64,000 nucleotides of DNA from Paraburkholderia bannensis NBRC 103871. GTDB taxonomy: Bacteria; Pseudomonadota; Gammaproteobacteria; Burkholderiales; Burkholderiaceae. Positions within the stretch are counted from its first letter, which is position 1; every line of letters starts with the position of its first letter. The notes under the pieces are model-generated. The model did not search any database. It was not told the DNA's origin and saw only the letters and a list, made by a program, of their open reading frames with translations. Shown one piece after another: positions 25,404 through 33,948 of this stretch. A program made the translations under genes and the position numbers. The stretch is taken from assembly GCF_000685015.1 (NCBI RefSeq), contig NZ_BAYA01000004.1, positions 1 through 64,000 of the forward strand, read 5' to 3'.

Positions 25404-26345
25404 ATGAATCAGCTTCAGGCGATGCGCGTGTTCGTCAGCGTTGCCGAGAACGGCTCGTTTGGCCGCGCCGCCGTAACCCTCAAGATGTCGAATGCCGTCG
25501 TCACGCGCTATGTCGCATTGCTCGAGTCGCATCTCAATACGCGTCTCATCAATCGCAATACCCGCAGCATTTCGCTGACGGAAGCGGGGAGCGCGTACGC
25601 GCAGGCGTGCCGGCAAGTGCTGGAAGATCTCGAACGTATCGAAACGCAGATCGCGCACGGCGTGTCCGTGCCCTCGGGCACGCTGCGGCTCGTCGCGCAC
25701 GCATCGTTCTCGCTGCACGGCCTCACGCCCTTGCTCAAGCAGTTTCTTGCGTCGTTCCCGCAGGTGCGCGTTGCGCTCACGCTGCTGCATCGCCCGGTCG
25801 ATCTCATCGAAGAAGGTTTCGACGCAGGCATCGTCGCACCGCGCCAGGTGAGCGGCGGCACGCTGATCCGTCGCCCGCTCGTCACCGTGGCGCCGGTCGC
25901 CGTGGCGTCGCCCGCCTATCTGGGCGCGCATTGCGCCCCTGCCCATCCGGCCGAACTCGTGCGTCACACGCTGCTCGCCCCGTCCGCCGACATCCACGGC
26001 AACGAATGGCATTTCGACGATGCCAACGGCGTGCGTGTGCCGGTTCTGATCGATCCGTCCTACGCCGTCAACAACTCGGTGATGTTGCGTCAGGCGGCGC
26101 TCGCGGGCATGGGCATCACGATCCTGCCAGCGAACCAGGTCGCCACCGACCTTGAGGCAGGCACGCTCGTACGCGTGCTCGCCACCTATGAGATTCGCGA
26201 CGCCGACAAGGAACTCTCGCTCGTCTATCCGGGCCGTCGTCACGTCCCGGCAAAAACACGCTCGTTCGTCGATTTCACGGTGGACTGGTTTCGGCAAAAC
26301 GAAGTCACGCGCCAGCCGATTATCGACACATCGTGTAATAGTTAA
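25404..26345 (+). CDS. LysR-family transcriptional regulator
   Basis: 313 residues from the ATG at 25404, which gives the standard LTTR start MNQLQAMRVFVSVAENGSF. An upstream ATG at 25383 is also in frame. The HTH covers residues 1-60 (MSNAVVTRYVALLESHLNTR, an atypical Val/Tyr recognition helix). The substrate-binding domain follows (LPSGTLRL-type VPSGTLRLVAH, LRQAALAGMGITILP). It belongs to the CrgA/YafC-like branch common in Burkholderia. Divergent from the porin gene, but a target cannot be assigned. Confidence 0.93.
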   Translation: MNQLQAMRVFVSVAENGSFGRAAVTLKMSNAVVTRYVALLESHLNTRLINRNTRSISLTEAGSAYAQACRQVLEDLERIETQIAHGVSVPSGTLRLVAHASFSLHGLTPLLKQFLASFPQVRVALTLLHRPVDLIEEGFDAGIVAPRQVSGGTLIRRPLVTVAPVAVASPAYLGAHCAPAHPAELVRHTLLAPSADIHGNEWHFDDANGVRVPVLIDPSYAVNNSVMLRQAALAGMGITILPANQVATDLEAGTLVRVLATYEIRDADKELSLVYPGRRHVPAKTRSFVDFTVDWFRQNEVTRQPIIDTSCNS

Positions 26346-26434
26346 TTGATGGTTTTTATCTCGATTTTTGGCGGCTCGCGAACTATGCTTGTTTCTGCGA
26401 GAAGTGACTCTTCATCGAAGGGTCTCCAAGCTTG

Positions 26435-26460
26435 AACGCGGCTTCGGCCGCGTTTTTTTT
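26435..26460 (+). terminator. Rho-independent terminator of the LysR gene
   Basis: AACGCGGC-TTCG-GCCGCGTT followed by six more T's, with a stable UUCG tetraloop, 90 bases after the LysR stop. Confidence 0.9.
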
Positions 26461-26579
26461 CGCCTGCTTCAGCGCCTCGACACGATTTTTTTGCATTTCT
26501 GACAGAGCTGCCAGTTTTGCGCCATGTCTGGATCATTTTCGGATCCGTACTAAATGATTCGCACCACCGGCGCAATGCG

Positions 26580-29500
26580 TCAGGCCAGCAGGGCCGCCTG
26601 TTGTTCGATGCCATCGAGCATGGCGTGACACGTTCCGATCAGCGCGAACCCTTCCTCGCGCAACTGCTGCGCCGTGTGACAGTTCATATGACTACGCCAG
26701 GTTTCGAGCACGGCGAGCAGCGCCGGATAGTGCAGTACGCCCACGGCCCCCGCGAGCCGATGATGCCATTCGCGCAGTCGCGCAACATCGACATCCTCAA
26801 GCAGTGCCGGCAGCGCGTTCAGGTCGTCGCGCATCGCGCTCACGAATGAGGCCAGCAGCGCTTTCACCGTTGCCTCGCTGCCCCACACCTGGATCATGTG
26901 CGCGAGATCGAGCGGCTCGCCGTCTGGCGCACTAACTACCTCGCAATTTACCTCGCCATTGCCCGCGCTATTTCTCTCATTACCGTGCGCAGCCTCCGCC
27001 GCCATGCGTCCATCACGGCCCTGGTCTGCATCCAGCACCACGCGTTCTGGCGCGACACGGTGGCCGCCCTCCGCGCCGAACCAGCGCGCGAGGTGTTCAC
27101 GCAACGTCGCGACGCGCGTGGGCTTGATCAGGCAGTCGTCCATGCCCGCTTCGCGGCACAGACGTGTGTTCTCGGGTGCGGTGTTCGCCGTGATGCCGAG
27201 GATCGGCAGACGCACCGCGTCGCGCGGCGGCTTGCTTTCGCCCCGGCCGTTGCCCTTTGCCTTTTTGCGCACGCCCAGCGCCTCGATCTCGCGCACACGC
27301 CGCGCGAGGTCGTAGCCCGATACGTTCGGCATATGACAATCAGTGATGAGGCAACCGTAACGTGTGCGCTCAAGCGCCACGAGCGCCTGCGCGCCATCGT
27401 CGACCACATCGCAGGCAAAGCCCAGCAACGCAAGCTGATGGCGGATCAGTTCCTGATTCACGGGATGATCCTCGGCGACCAGGATCAAGCGGCCCGCCGC
27501 GCATTCCTTCTCGCGATCGGGCGCGACCAGGGCCGTTTCAGCGGATGGCGCGTGCCGCGCCGGCGTCGCGGGCAAGCCGGTCATCGCCATTGCGCAGGCC
27601 GCGCCGAGCCCATGCCAGGAAAGCGGGTTGACGCTCACCCGTACGCCGCTCTCCGCGACCCGATAACCACTGGGCTTGGGATTCTCCGTCAGGCGAATGA
27701 CGGGCACGGCAAGGTCGTCGAGCTCACCGGCCAGCGCCTCGGTGGCGAAGACAAGATCGACGCCGCCGCGCTGCGCCAGCTTGCGCAGCGCAGCCAATGC
27801 GCGTCGCCCCGCCTGGCCACGCGCGGCGGACTGCGCGCGCGACATCTCCATGCCGAGCGCCACGCCAAAGTGCATCAAGGCCTCGGCCACCGGCGTGTCG
27901 TCGCAGAGCACGATCGCGCGCTTGCCGCGCGGCCCGCTCGCATGGGCCGCCGGCGTCTCCCCCTGAACCTCAACCGGCAAAGCGATGTGAAGCGTGAGGC
28001 ACGTGCCCCGATCGACTTCGCTGCGCAGTTCAAGCGTGCCATCCATCAGCGCCGCGAGCTTGCGGCAGATCGTGAGGCCAAGGCCCGTGCCGCCAAAACG
28101 CCGCGTCGTCGACGTTTCCGCCTGTACGAAGGGCTCGAAGAGTTGTGCCTGTGCCTGCGGCGCGATGCCGATGCCCGTATCGGCCACTGCGATTGACACA
28201 CGCTGGCGCTGCGCGCCGTGAAAGCCGCTTGCCGGACTCGCCGACACGCGCACGCTAACCTCGCCATGCGGCGTAAACTTGATGGCGTTGCTCAGCAGAT
28301 TGAAGAGAATCTGCCGCAGCCGCACGCTGTCGCCGCGCAACTGCGCCGCCACGCCCGCGCCGACATCCACGCGCAGCTTGAGCCCCTTTTCATGCGCGCG
28401 CCCCGCGAGCAGCCCCACTGCGTTGTCGACCAGCTCGCGCATATCGAAAGGCTCCGAGTCGATCACAAGCCGCCCCGCCTGGATCTTCGAATAGTCGAGC
28501 AGATCGTCGAGGATCTGGAGCAGCGCGCCCGCCGATTCGTGCACCATCCCGACCATCTGCGTCTGATCCGGATTGAGCGGCGTGCGCTCCAGCACCTCCA
28601 TGAGACCGAGCACGCCATTCATCGGCGTACGGATTTCGTGGCTCATCATGGCAAGGAAGTCGTCCTTCGCACGCGACGCGGCTTCCGCCAGATCGCGTGC
28701 GCGCGACAGTTCGGTGGCGCGGGTATGTTCGACGTTCGCGTCCACCGCATAGCCGCTCCAGACCACCGCGTCATCTTCCATGCCGCGCGGCACGAACTCC
28801 GCGCGCACCCATAGCAGTCCGCCTGCGCCTTGAAAGCGGAACTCGGTGTTGAGCGGCGAGAGCAGGCGCGCCGACCGTTCGAGCGCGGCCGAGAGCCGCG
28901 CGCGGTCGGCTCGATGTACGCGTGCGAGATCGAGCGCGCTGCTCCGCATGAGTTGCGTGGCCGCTTCGCCGAGCAGACGCTGCGTATCGCCGCCAAGATA
29001 AGCAAACGTGTACTGGCCGTCGCGGCTGCGCCGTAGCTGGAATACGAGCGCGGGCAGCGAACCCGTGACGTCTGACAGCAGCCGCTCGGACGCGCGTGCG
29101 CGCATTTCGGCGCGGCGGATTTCGGTGATGTCGATCATCGTGCCGAGCACGCAGAACGGCTCGTCGCGCGCGTCGCGGCACAACCGCGTCCAGAAAATGC
29201 CGTGCCTGCGCCCGCCCTCGGACAGGCCCGGCCTGGACGTTTCGTCGAACACGAATTCGACGCGCTGGCTCTCGCCTTCCTCGACCGTCTTCGTATAGAG
29301 CGCGTCGACACGACGGCTGATTTCGTCGCCCCATGCGGCCACTGCCGCACCGGTGCGCCCAAGCACCTCGCCGCGCTGCAAGCCGGTCATCTCTTCGTAC
29401 GCACGGTTGACCGCCAGATAGCGGTTCTCCAGATCGCGCGCCCCGAGTGGATACGGAATCATCTCCGTCATCGTGTCCTGCAATTCGACCTGCCTTGCGA

Positions 29501-31253
29501 GCACCTGCTCGGCGCGACGTCGCCTCAGCATCTCGCGCTGCAACAGCACATAGGCGCGCAGCGTCACGAGCAGCACCACGCCAAAGGCAATCACGAAGGG
29601 CAGCAGACGCAGCGCGTTCATGCTCCATCCCCCTCGACGCTCGATGGCGGCGGCGGCGGTCCAGCGATTGCGGATCGCTTGCTGCTCGACGGGCGACATC
29701 GCATCGAGCGCCTTATCGATCAGGCCCTGGAGTGAAGCAAGATCGCCGCGAACCGCAAAGGCCGTCGATTCGTCGGTGCCTAGCGCGCCCACCACCTTGA
29801 GCGATTCGAGATATTGCCGGCTGAGCGGCCCGTCGAGCGCGGCAGCGTCGCCCACCAGAAGATCGGCGTCGCCGCGCCGAACCTGGGCGAGGCCGGCTTC
29901 GAGCGTCGTGGCCCGCTCAGTCCGCACGGGCTGGGACTCCCCGAAGAGTTGCTGGGCGGACGGCGCGTGCGGCGCCAGCACGATGCGGCGATCGGCGAGA
30001 TCGCGGGGGCTGCGTGTCATCGGCTCGTCGCGGCGCCCCACGATGACGAGCGGATAGTGCTCGAACGGTTGCGTGTAGAGCGTGCCAGCGGCCAGGCCGC
30101 CATCGCCTTCCGACGTTGCGAGCATCGCAAGGTCACCGCGCCGGAATTGCGCATCGGCGTCCAGCCAGCTGGCGATGGGCACGCGTTCGAACGTGACGCC
30201 CAGCGTGCGGCTCAGATAGTCGAGGTAATCGATCGCCATGCCCGTCGCCTGGCCACGCTGACTCGCATAGCTGAACGGCAGCCAGCCCGGATCGAAGCCC
30301 ACTTTCAACGGCGGCAGCGAGCGCAGCCACTCGCGCTCGCCTGGATCGAGCACCAGCGGCGAGACGCGCGGGCCTTCGCCGCGCGTCTCGCCGTTGCCGA
30401 GCCAGCGCATGCGCAGCGCGGCGGCGGCTGCCGGGCGCACGCCACCGGCGGCAACATTCAACTGGTCGCGCAGTGCAGACTTGGCGAGCGGCACGCCAAA
30501 GCGCAGCTCGCGCACCATGAAGCTTTCTTCGTAGGCGATGCGCAAGCCGCGCCAGGCAGCGAGTGAAAGCTGATAGCGCACGACCGGCGCGAAGCCAACA
30601 TAGACGTCGGCGCTCCCCTGGGCGACCGCATGCAGCGCCGCGCCGGTATCCTGAAACACGGCGATATCGGCTTGCGCAAAGCGCTGGCGCAGAACCGCTT
30701 CGAGCACGTAGCCGCGCTCGACGGCGATACGCGCACGCGCAAGACGCTGGGCCGAAGTCACGAGCGCTTCGTTGCCCGCGCGCGTCACGAACGCGCTGTT
30801 GCCGCTCAAATACGGCACGGTGAAAGCGAGGCACCGGTCGCGCTGCGGCGAGCGCGCGACGCTCATGACAATGTCGATTTCGGCAGCGCACGCGCCCGCG
30901 AGCAACGCGCTCATGTTCGGATAGACGTGCGGCACGAGGCGCACGCCTGGGCCGACGAGCAGACGCAGGTAGTCGGCGCTGAAGCCGTTCACCGTGTTGC
31001 CGTCGAGAACTTCGAGAGGCGGCCAGCCGCCCGCGACGACCCCGACGCTGAGCGTTGACGGCAGGGTGCGCGCATCGTTCGCCCGCACGCTCTGCCCTGC
31101 CGGTGACGCCATTGCCGCCCCCGCGCACGCAGCGCACGCGATCAACGCGATAAGTGCGATCAGCGCGAAAGCCGCCGCAACCGCCCGCGCACGCGCAACG
31201 CCGCGGATGACGAACAGGCGAGCAACCAGCATGTCGGGTCGCGGCGCGCTCAT
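26580..31253 (-). CDS. BvgS/EvgS-like unorthodox hybrid sensor histidine kinase
   Basis: 1557 residues. Order by eye: signal/anchor segment (20-50), two Venus-flytrap SBP_bac_3 sensor domains (about 66-290 and 310-535), a transmembrane helix (about 550-572), two PAS-like domains (595-715, 725-850), HisKA with SHEIRTPMNG (His near 874), HATPase with DTGIGI and GTGLGL, a degenerate receiver (1110-1230), a good receiver (AEDHPVNQELI, Asp near 1303 in TDCHMPN, Lys in LIKP) and a C-terminal Hpt (His near 1496 in HHRLAG). This is the BvgS/EvgS plan with periplasmic sensing and a His-Asp-His relay. It is nine bases after the aquaporin gene, and two RcsB-type regulators upstream are the likely partners. 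Confidence 0.94.
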   Translation of the reverse strand: MSAPRPDMLVARLFVIRGVARARAVAAAFALIALIALIACAACAGAAMASPAGQSVRANDARTLPSTLSVGVVAGGWPPLEVLDGNTVNGFSADYLRLLVGPGVRLVPHVYPNMSALLAGACAAEIDIVMSVARSPQRDRCLAFTVPYLSGNSAFVTRAGNEALVTSAQRLARARIAVERGYVLEAVLRQRFAQADIAVFQDTGAALHAVAQGSADVYVGFAPVVRYQLSLAAWRGLRIAYEESFMVRELRFGVPLAKSALRDQLNVAAGGVRPAAAAALRMRWLGNGETRGEGPRVSPLVLDPGEREWLRSLPPLKVGFDPGWLPFSYASQRGQATGMAIDYLDYLSRTLGVTFERVPIASWLDADAQFRRGDLAMLATSEGDGGLAAGTLYTQPFEHYPLVIVGRRDEPMTRSPRDLADRRIVLAPHAPSAQQLFGESQPVRTERATTLEAGLAQVRRGDADLLVGDAAALDGPLSRQYLESLKVVGALGTDESTAFAVRGDLASLQGLIDKALDAMSPVEQQAIRNRWTAAAAIERRGGWSMNALRLLPFVIAFGVVLLVTLRAYVLLQREMLRRRRAEQVLARQVELQDTMTEMIPYPLGARDLENRYLAVNRAYEEMTGLQRGEVLGRTGAAVAAWGDEISRRVDALYTKTVEEGESQRVEFVFDETSRPGLSEGGRRHGIFWTRLCRDARDEPFCVLGTMIDITEIRRAEMRARASERLLSDVTGSLPALVFQLRRSRDGQYTFAYLGGDTQRLLGEAATQLMRSSALDLARVHRADRARLSAALERSARLLSPLNTEFRFQGAGGLLWVRAEFVPRGMEDDAVVWSGYAVDANVEHTRATELSRARDLAEAASRAKDDFLAMMSHEIRTPMNGVLGLMEVLERTPLNPDQTQMVGMVHESAGALLQILDDLLDYSKIQAGRLVIDSEPFDMRELVDNAVGLLAGRAHEKGLKLRVDVGAGVAAQLRGDSVRLRQILFNLLSNAIKFTPHGEVSVRVSASPASGFHGAQRQRVSIAVADTGIGIAPQAQAQLFEPFVQAETSTTRRFGGTGLGLTICRKLAALMDGTLELRSEVDRGTCLTLHIALPVEVQGETPAAHASGPRGKRAIVLCDDTPVAEALMHFGVALGMEMSRAQSAARGQAGRRALAALRKLAQRGGVDLVFATEALAGELDDLAVPVIRLTENPKPSGYRVAESGVRVSVNPLSWHGLGAACAMAMTGLPATPARHAPSAETALVAPDREKECAAGRLILVAEDHPVNQELIRHQLALLGFACDVVDDGAQALVALERTRYGCLITDCHMPNVSGYDLARRVREIEALGVRKKAKGNGRGESKPPRDAVRLPILGITANTAPENTRLCREAGMDDCLIKPTRVATLREHLARWFGAEGGHRVAPERVVLDADQGRDGRMAAEAAHGNERNSAGNGEVNCEVVSAPDGEPLDLAHMIQVWGSEATVKALLASFVSAMRDDLNALPALLEDVDVARLREWHHRLAGAVGVLHYPALLAVLETWRSHMNCHTAQQLREEGFALIGTCHAMLDGIEQQAALLA

Positions 31254-31262
31254 GGTCGCAGT

Positions 31263-32000
31263 TCAGGCTTCGCCGAACGGCCCGCCGCGACGCTTGATGC
31301 GGGCGCGGCGGCACAACGCAAGGCGATGGAACGCGCCGGCTACGAGCCCGCCGAGCATGGGTACGGCCCAGAACAGCCAGAGTTGATCGAGCGCCCAGTC
31401 GCCCACAAAGAGCGCCGAGCCGGTAGAGCGCGCTGGATTCAAGCCGCCGTTGCTCACCGGAATCGCGATCAGGTAGGCCGCTGTCAGGCACGCCCCTAGC
31501 GCGACCGGCGCGGCACGGCGCCGTGGCTGCGAAGCCGACATCACGATGTGAAGAAGGACGAAGGCAAACGTCATCGCCAGCTCAATGGCAATCACGGCAG
31601 CAAGCGCGTACTCGCCAGGCGAATGCTCGCCATAGCCGTTGCTGCCGAAGTCGGAAACCGTGAACGCAAATCCAGGGCGGCCGCTCGCCACGACCGCGAG
31701 CAGCGTCGAACCCGCGAGTGCGCCTGCGGTCTGCGCCGCGATATACGGTGCAACGTCGCGAGTGGGAAAACGGCCCGCGATGGCATAGCCGATCGTAACG
31801 GCGGGATTGAAGTGAGCGCTCGATGCGCGCCCGCAGGCGTAAGCCGCGACAGTCTGGGCAAGGCCAAAGGCGGCAGCCATTTCGAAGACGTTCCAGCCCG
31901 GCGCAGACGCGCTCGTGTTAAGCGCCGTGCTCGCGCAGCCCACGAACACGAGCCATGCCGTGCCCGCGGCCTCAACCGCCAAACGCTCGCCGAGCTTCAT
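31263..32000 (-). CDS. aqpZ: Aquaporin Z-like water channel
   Basis: 245 residues from ATG 32000. MIP family: first half with HFNPAVTIG, second half with GGLNPARSTGSA, six hydrophobic spans, and a start KLGERLAVEAAGTAWLVFVGC close to AqpZ. It lets water, perhaps small neutral solutes, cross the inner membrane. Placed nine bases before the hybrid kinase, so the two are probably one transcript. That is unusual and hints at an osmotic link (inference). Confidence 0.92.
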   Translation of the reverse strand: MKLGERLAVEAAGTAWLVFVGCASTALNTSASAPGWNVFEMAAAFGLAQTVAAYACGRASSAHFNPAVTIGYAIAGRFPTRDVAPYIAAQTAGALAGSTLLAVVASGRPGFAFTVSDFGSNGYGEHSPGEYALAAVIAIELAMTFAFVLLHIVMSASQPRRRAAPVALGACLTAAYLIAIPVSNGGLNPARSTGSALFVGDWALDQLWLFWAVPMLGGLVAGAFHRLALCRRARIKRRGGPFGEA

Positions 32001-32218
32001 CGTCCTGTGCCCTCTTCCGGTTACTGCGCGCGCCGCCATGTGCCGGCGGCCTTGTCAGAAACCAGAAACGGGATCGGAAAATTCGCGATGGCCGACAGTT
32101 CGCGCGTCGAGCTAAAAATTATGCTCACGATGCTTGTCTGATCGGATAGGACTACTCTGAAAATCGCGAAGAGTACGCGATGACTATTCGCGACTGAATC
32201 TGACAGAGACAAGCAGCC

Positions 32219-32240
32219 GCGCGAGGCATTTCGCTCGCGC
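32219..32240 (-). terminator. Hairpin after the first response regulator
   Basis: GCGCGAG (32219-32225) pairs with CTCGCGC (32234-32240) over an 8-base loop, 9 bases past the regulator stop. No T-tract follows. The 248-base gap to the aquaporin start holds no convincing gene. Confidence 0.4.
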
Positions 32241-32248
32241 GTGCTCAC

Positions 32249-33031
32249 TCATTCGGGCGTTTCAGCGTGCACGACGCCGCAGTCGATCGCGAACCGGTAG
32301 AGCTCGATATCGCTCGTGAGCTCAAGCTTCTTCATCGCCGAGCACTTCTGGGCGCTGATGGTCTTGACGCTGCGCCCGAGCAGATTGGCGATCTCGGTCA
32401 CGCCAAGGCCAGTGGCGTAGTACGAAATGACTTCGTACTCGCGCCGCGACAGCACCTGATGCACATGCGCATGTCGCTCCTCGCGTGCGGCCTTTTCGAG
32501 CAGGTCGCGCACTGACGGCCCCACATATTGCTCATGCGCCATGGCCGAAGCGATCGCAACCGGAATCAGGTCGATGCGGTCGCGCTTGCTGAGCACGCCC
32601 TCGACTTCGAGCTCTAGCGCCTCGCGCAACACCCTGGCGTCGTCGTCCATCGTGAGCACGACCACGGGCTTGCCTGCATGTTCGCGCTGGAAACTGCGAA
32701 TCGCGCTGTGGCCCTCTTCGTAACCGTCGCCAGGCATGTGCAGATCCATCACGACGAGATCGAACGCATGCCGCGCGGCTTCATCGAATAGCTGCGCGAC
32801 GGTTTGCGCGCGCGCGACGATACACATGTTCGGCAGCGTGGCGATCAGATTGTCGAGTGCGAACAGCACGAGCGGATGGTCGTCAGCGACGAGCAACCTC
32901 AGCGGCTGCGCCTGCTGAGAGGCCCTGGACTCGACCGCTTCGGCCGCGCCTCGCTCAACGCCTTCGCGCGCGGACACAGAAGACAGATGAGACGGCCACA
33001 CGTGGGCCTGGCTGGGTGAGGTAGTGTTCAT
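32249..33031 (-). CDS. RcsB-type response regulator (receiver plus LuxR/NarL HTH)
   Basis: 260 residues. A 43-residue extension precedes the receiver (LLVADDHPLVLFALD; phosphoacceptor Asp in VVMDLHMPG; Lys in VLSKRD). The C-terminal HTH reads LSRREYEVISYYATGLGVTEI and SVKTISAQKCSAMKKL, very close to RcsB. The ATG overlaps the stop of the other regulator by four bases, so both are made together. Probable output protein of the neighbouring hybrid kinase. Confidence 0.93.
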   Translation of the reverse strand: MNTTSPSQAHVWPSHLSSVSAREGVERGAAEAVESRASQQAQPLRLLVADDHPLVLFALDNLIATLPNMCIVARAQTVAQLFDEAARHAFDLVVMDLHMPGDGYEEGHSAIRSFQREHAGKPVVVLTMDDDARVLREALELEVEGVLSKRDRIDLIPVAIASAMAHEQYVGPSVRDLLEKAAREERHAHVHQVLSRREYEVISYYATGLGVTEIANLLGRSVKTISAQKCSAMKKLELTSDIELYRFAIDCGVVHAETPE

Positions 33032-33675
33032 AGCAGACCGTGAGCCCGCACAAAGGCGAACAGCCCTGCGTCGTTGCTCACGCCAAGCTTCGCCATTGCG
33101 TCGCGTTTCTGGCGGCTCACCGTGCGTACGTCGCGGTCGAGCGTCCGGGCGATTTCGGTAATCGTGCGGCCGTGCACGAATTGACGGATGACTTCGGATT
33201 CCCGTGGCGACAGGCGCGGCACACGCGTGCTGTCGGCGCGTTCCGTGCCCGCCGCCGCGAGTTCTTCGAGGATCGAGCGACTCACGTATCGCAGCCCGTT
33301 GCCCGCTCCGCGCACGGCCGCCGTCAGTTCATCCATGGGTTCGCTCTTGCGGATCAGCGCCGTCACGCCCGTGTTCATCACCGCGCGCAGGATCGCAACG
33401 TTCGCAATGCTCGTGAGCACCACGATGCGCAAATGCGGCCAGTCGCGCCGCAGGCGTCGCACAAGGCTTAGTCCGTCTTCCGATTCGCCGGGCTCTCCGG
33501 GCATCGTGAGATCGGTGAGCACGATATCGCAGGGAATTCTTTCAAGCGTGCGCAAAAGTGCGCGCGGGCCCGTTGCCTCGCCGACGATCTGGATGTCGCC
33601 AGTCGTCTCTAGCGCCGAACGCACGCCTAGCAATACAAATGGATGATCGTCAGCAAGGACGACTCTGAGCTTCAA
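33028..33675 (-). CDS. RcsB-like response regulator, first of the tandem pair
   Basis: 215 residues, no extension. Receiver VVLADDHPFVLLGVRSAL with phosphoacceptor in VLTDLTMPGEPGE and conserved Lys in IRKSEP. HTH LSPRESEVIRQFVHGRTITEI and VRTVSRQKRDAMAKLG are almost E. coli RcsB-like. It begins the operon after a 273-base A+T-rich region. Could form homo- or heterodimers with the downstream regulator, as RcsB does with other partners (family knowledge plus inference). Confidence 0.93.
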   Translation of the reverse strand: MKLRVVLADDHPFVLLGVRSALETTGDIQIVGEATGPRALLRTLERIPCDIVLTDLTMPGEPGESEDGLSLVRRLRRDWPHLRIVVLTSIANVAILRAVMNTGVTALIRKSEPMDELTAAVRGAGNGLRYVSRSILEELAAAGTERADSTRVPRLSPRESEVIRQFVHGRTITEIARTLDRDVRTVSRQKRDAMAKLGVSNDAGLFAFVRAHGLL

Positions 33676-33884
33676 GGTGGCTCTCTCTCGATGGTGTAGG
33701 GGTATCGGATCGGCCGACGCGTGCCCGGACCGTCAGGCGGGCCGCACCATTTTCGTCGTTGCTCGACACGCAACTTTTCTGAAGGCCTCATCTGAACATT
33801 GATTAAAGATTGCCAGAATAAGAAATATCCTAATCATCAATACTCTCTCAATCGCAACTACTTAATCAGTTATACGTATCAAAT

Positions 33885-33923
33885 GCGCGAGATTCGCATA
33901 ATTCTCATTTTTATATCTCGCGC
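33885..33923. promoter_or_regulatory. Perfect 9-bp inverted repeat in the A+T-rich region before the response regulators
   Basis: GCGCGAGAT (33885-33893) and ATCTCGCGC (33915-33923), 21-base A+T-rich spacer. It lies 26 bases past the MFS stop and about 210 bases upstream of the regulator operon. It may be an mRNA hairpin ending the MFS transcript or a distal binding site. The rest of 33676-33948 holds no gene, only A+T-rich promoter-like sequence with ATACGTAT at 33872-33879. Confidence 0.4.
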
Positions 33924-33948
33924 TTAAGACAATGCGCTGTTTCCCCTA

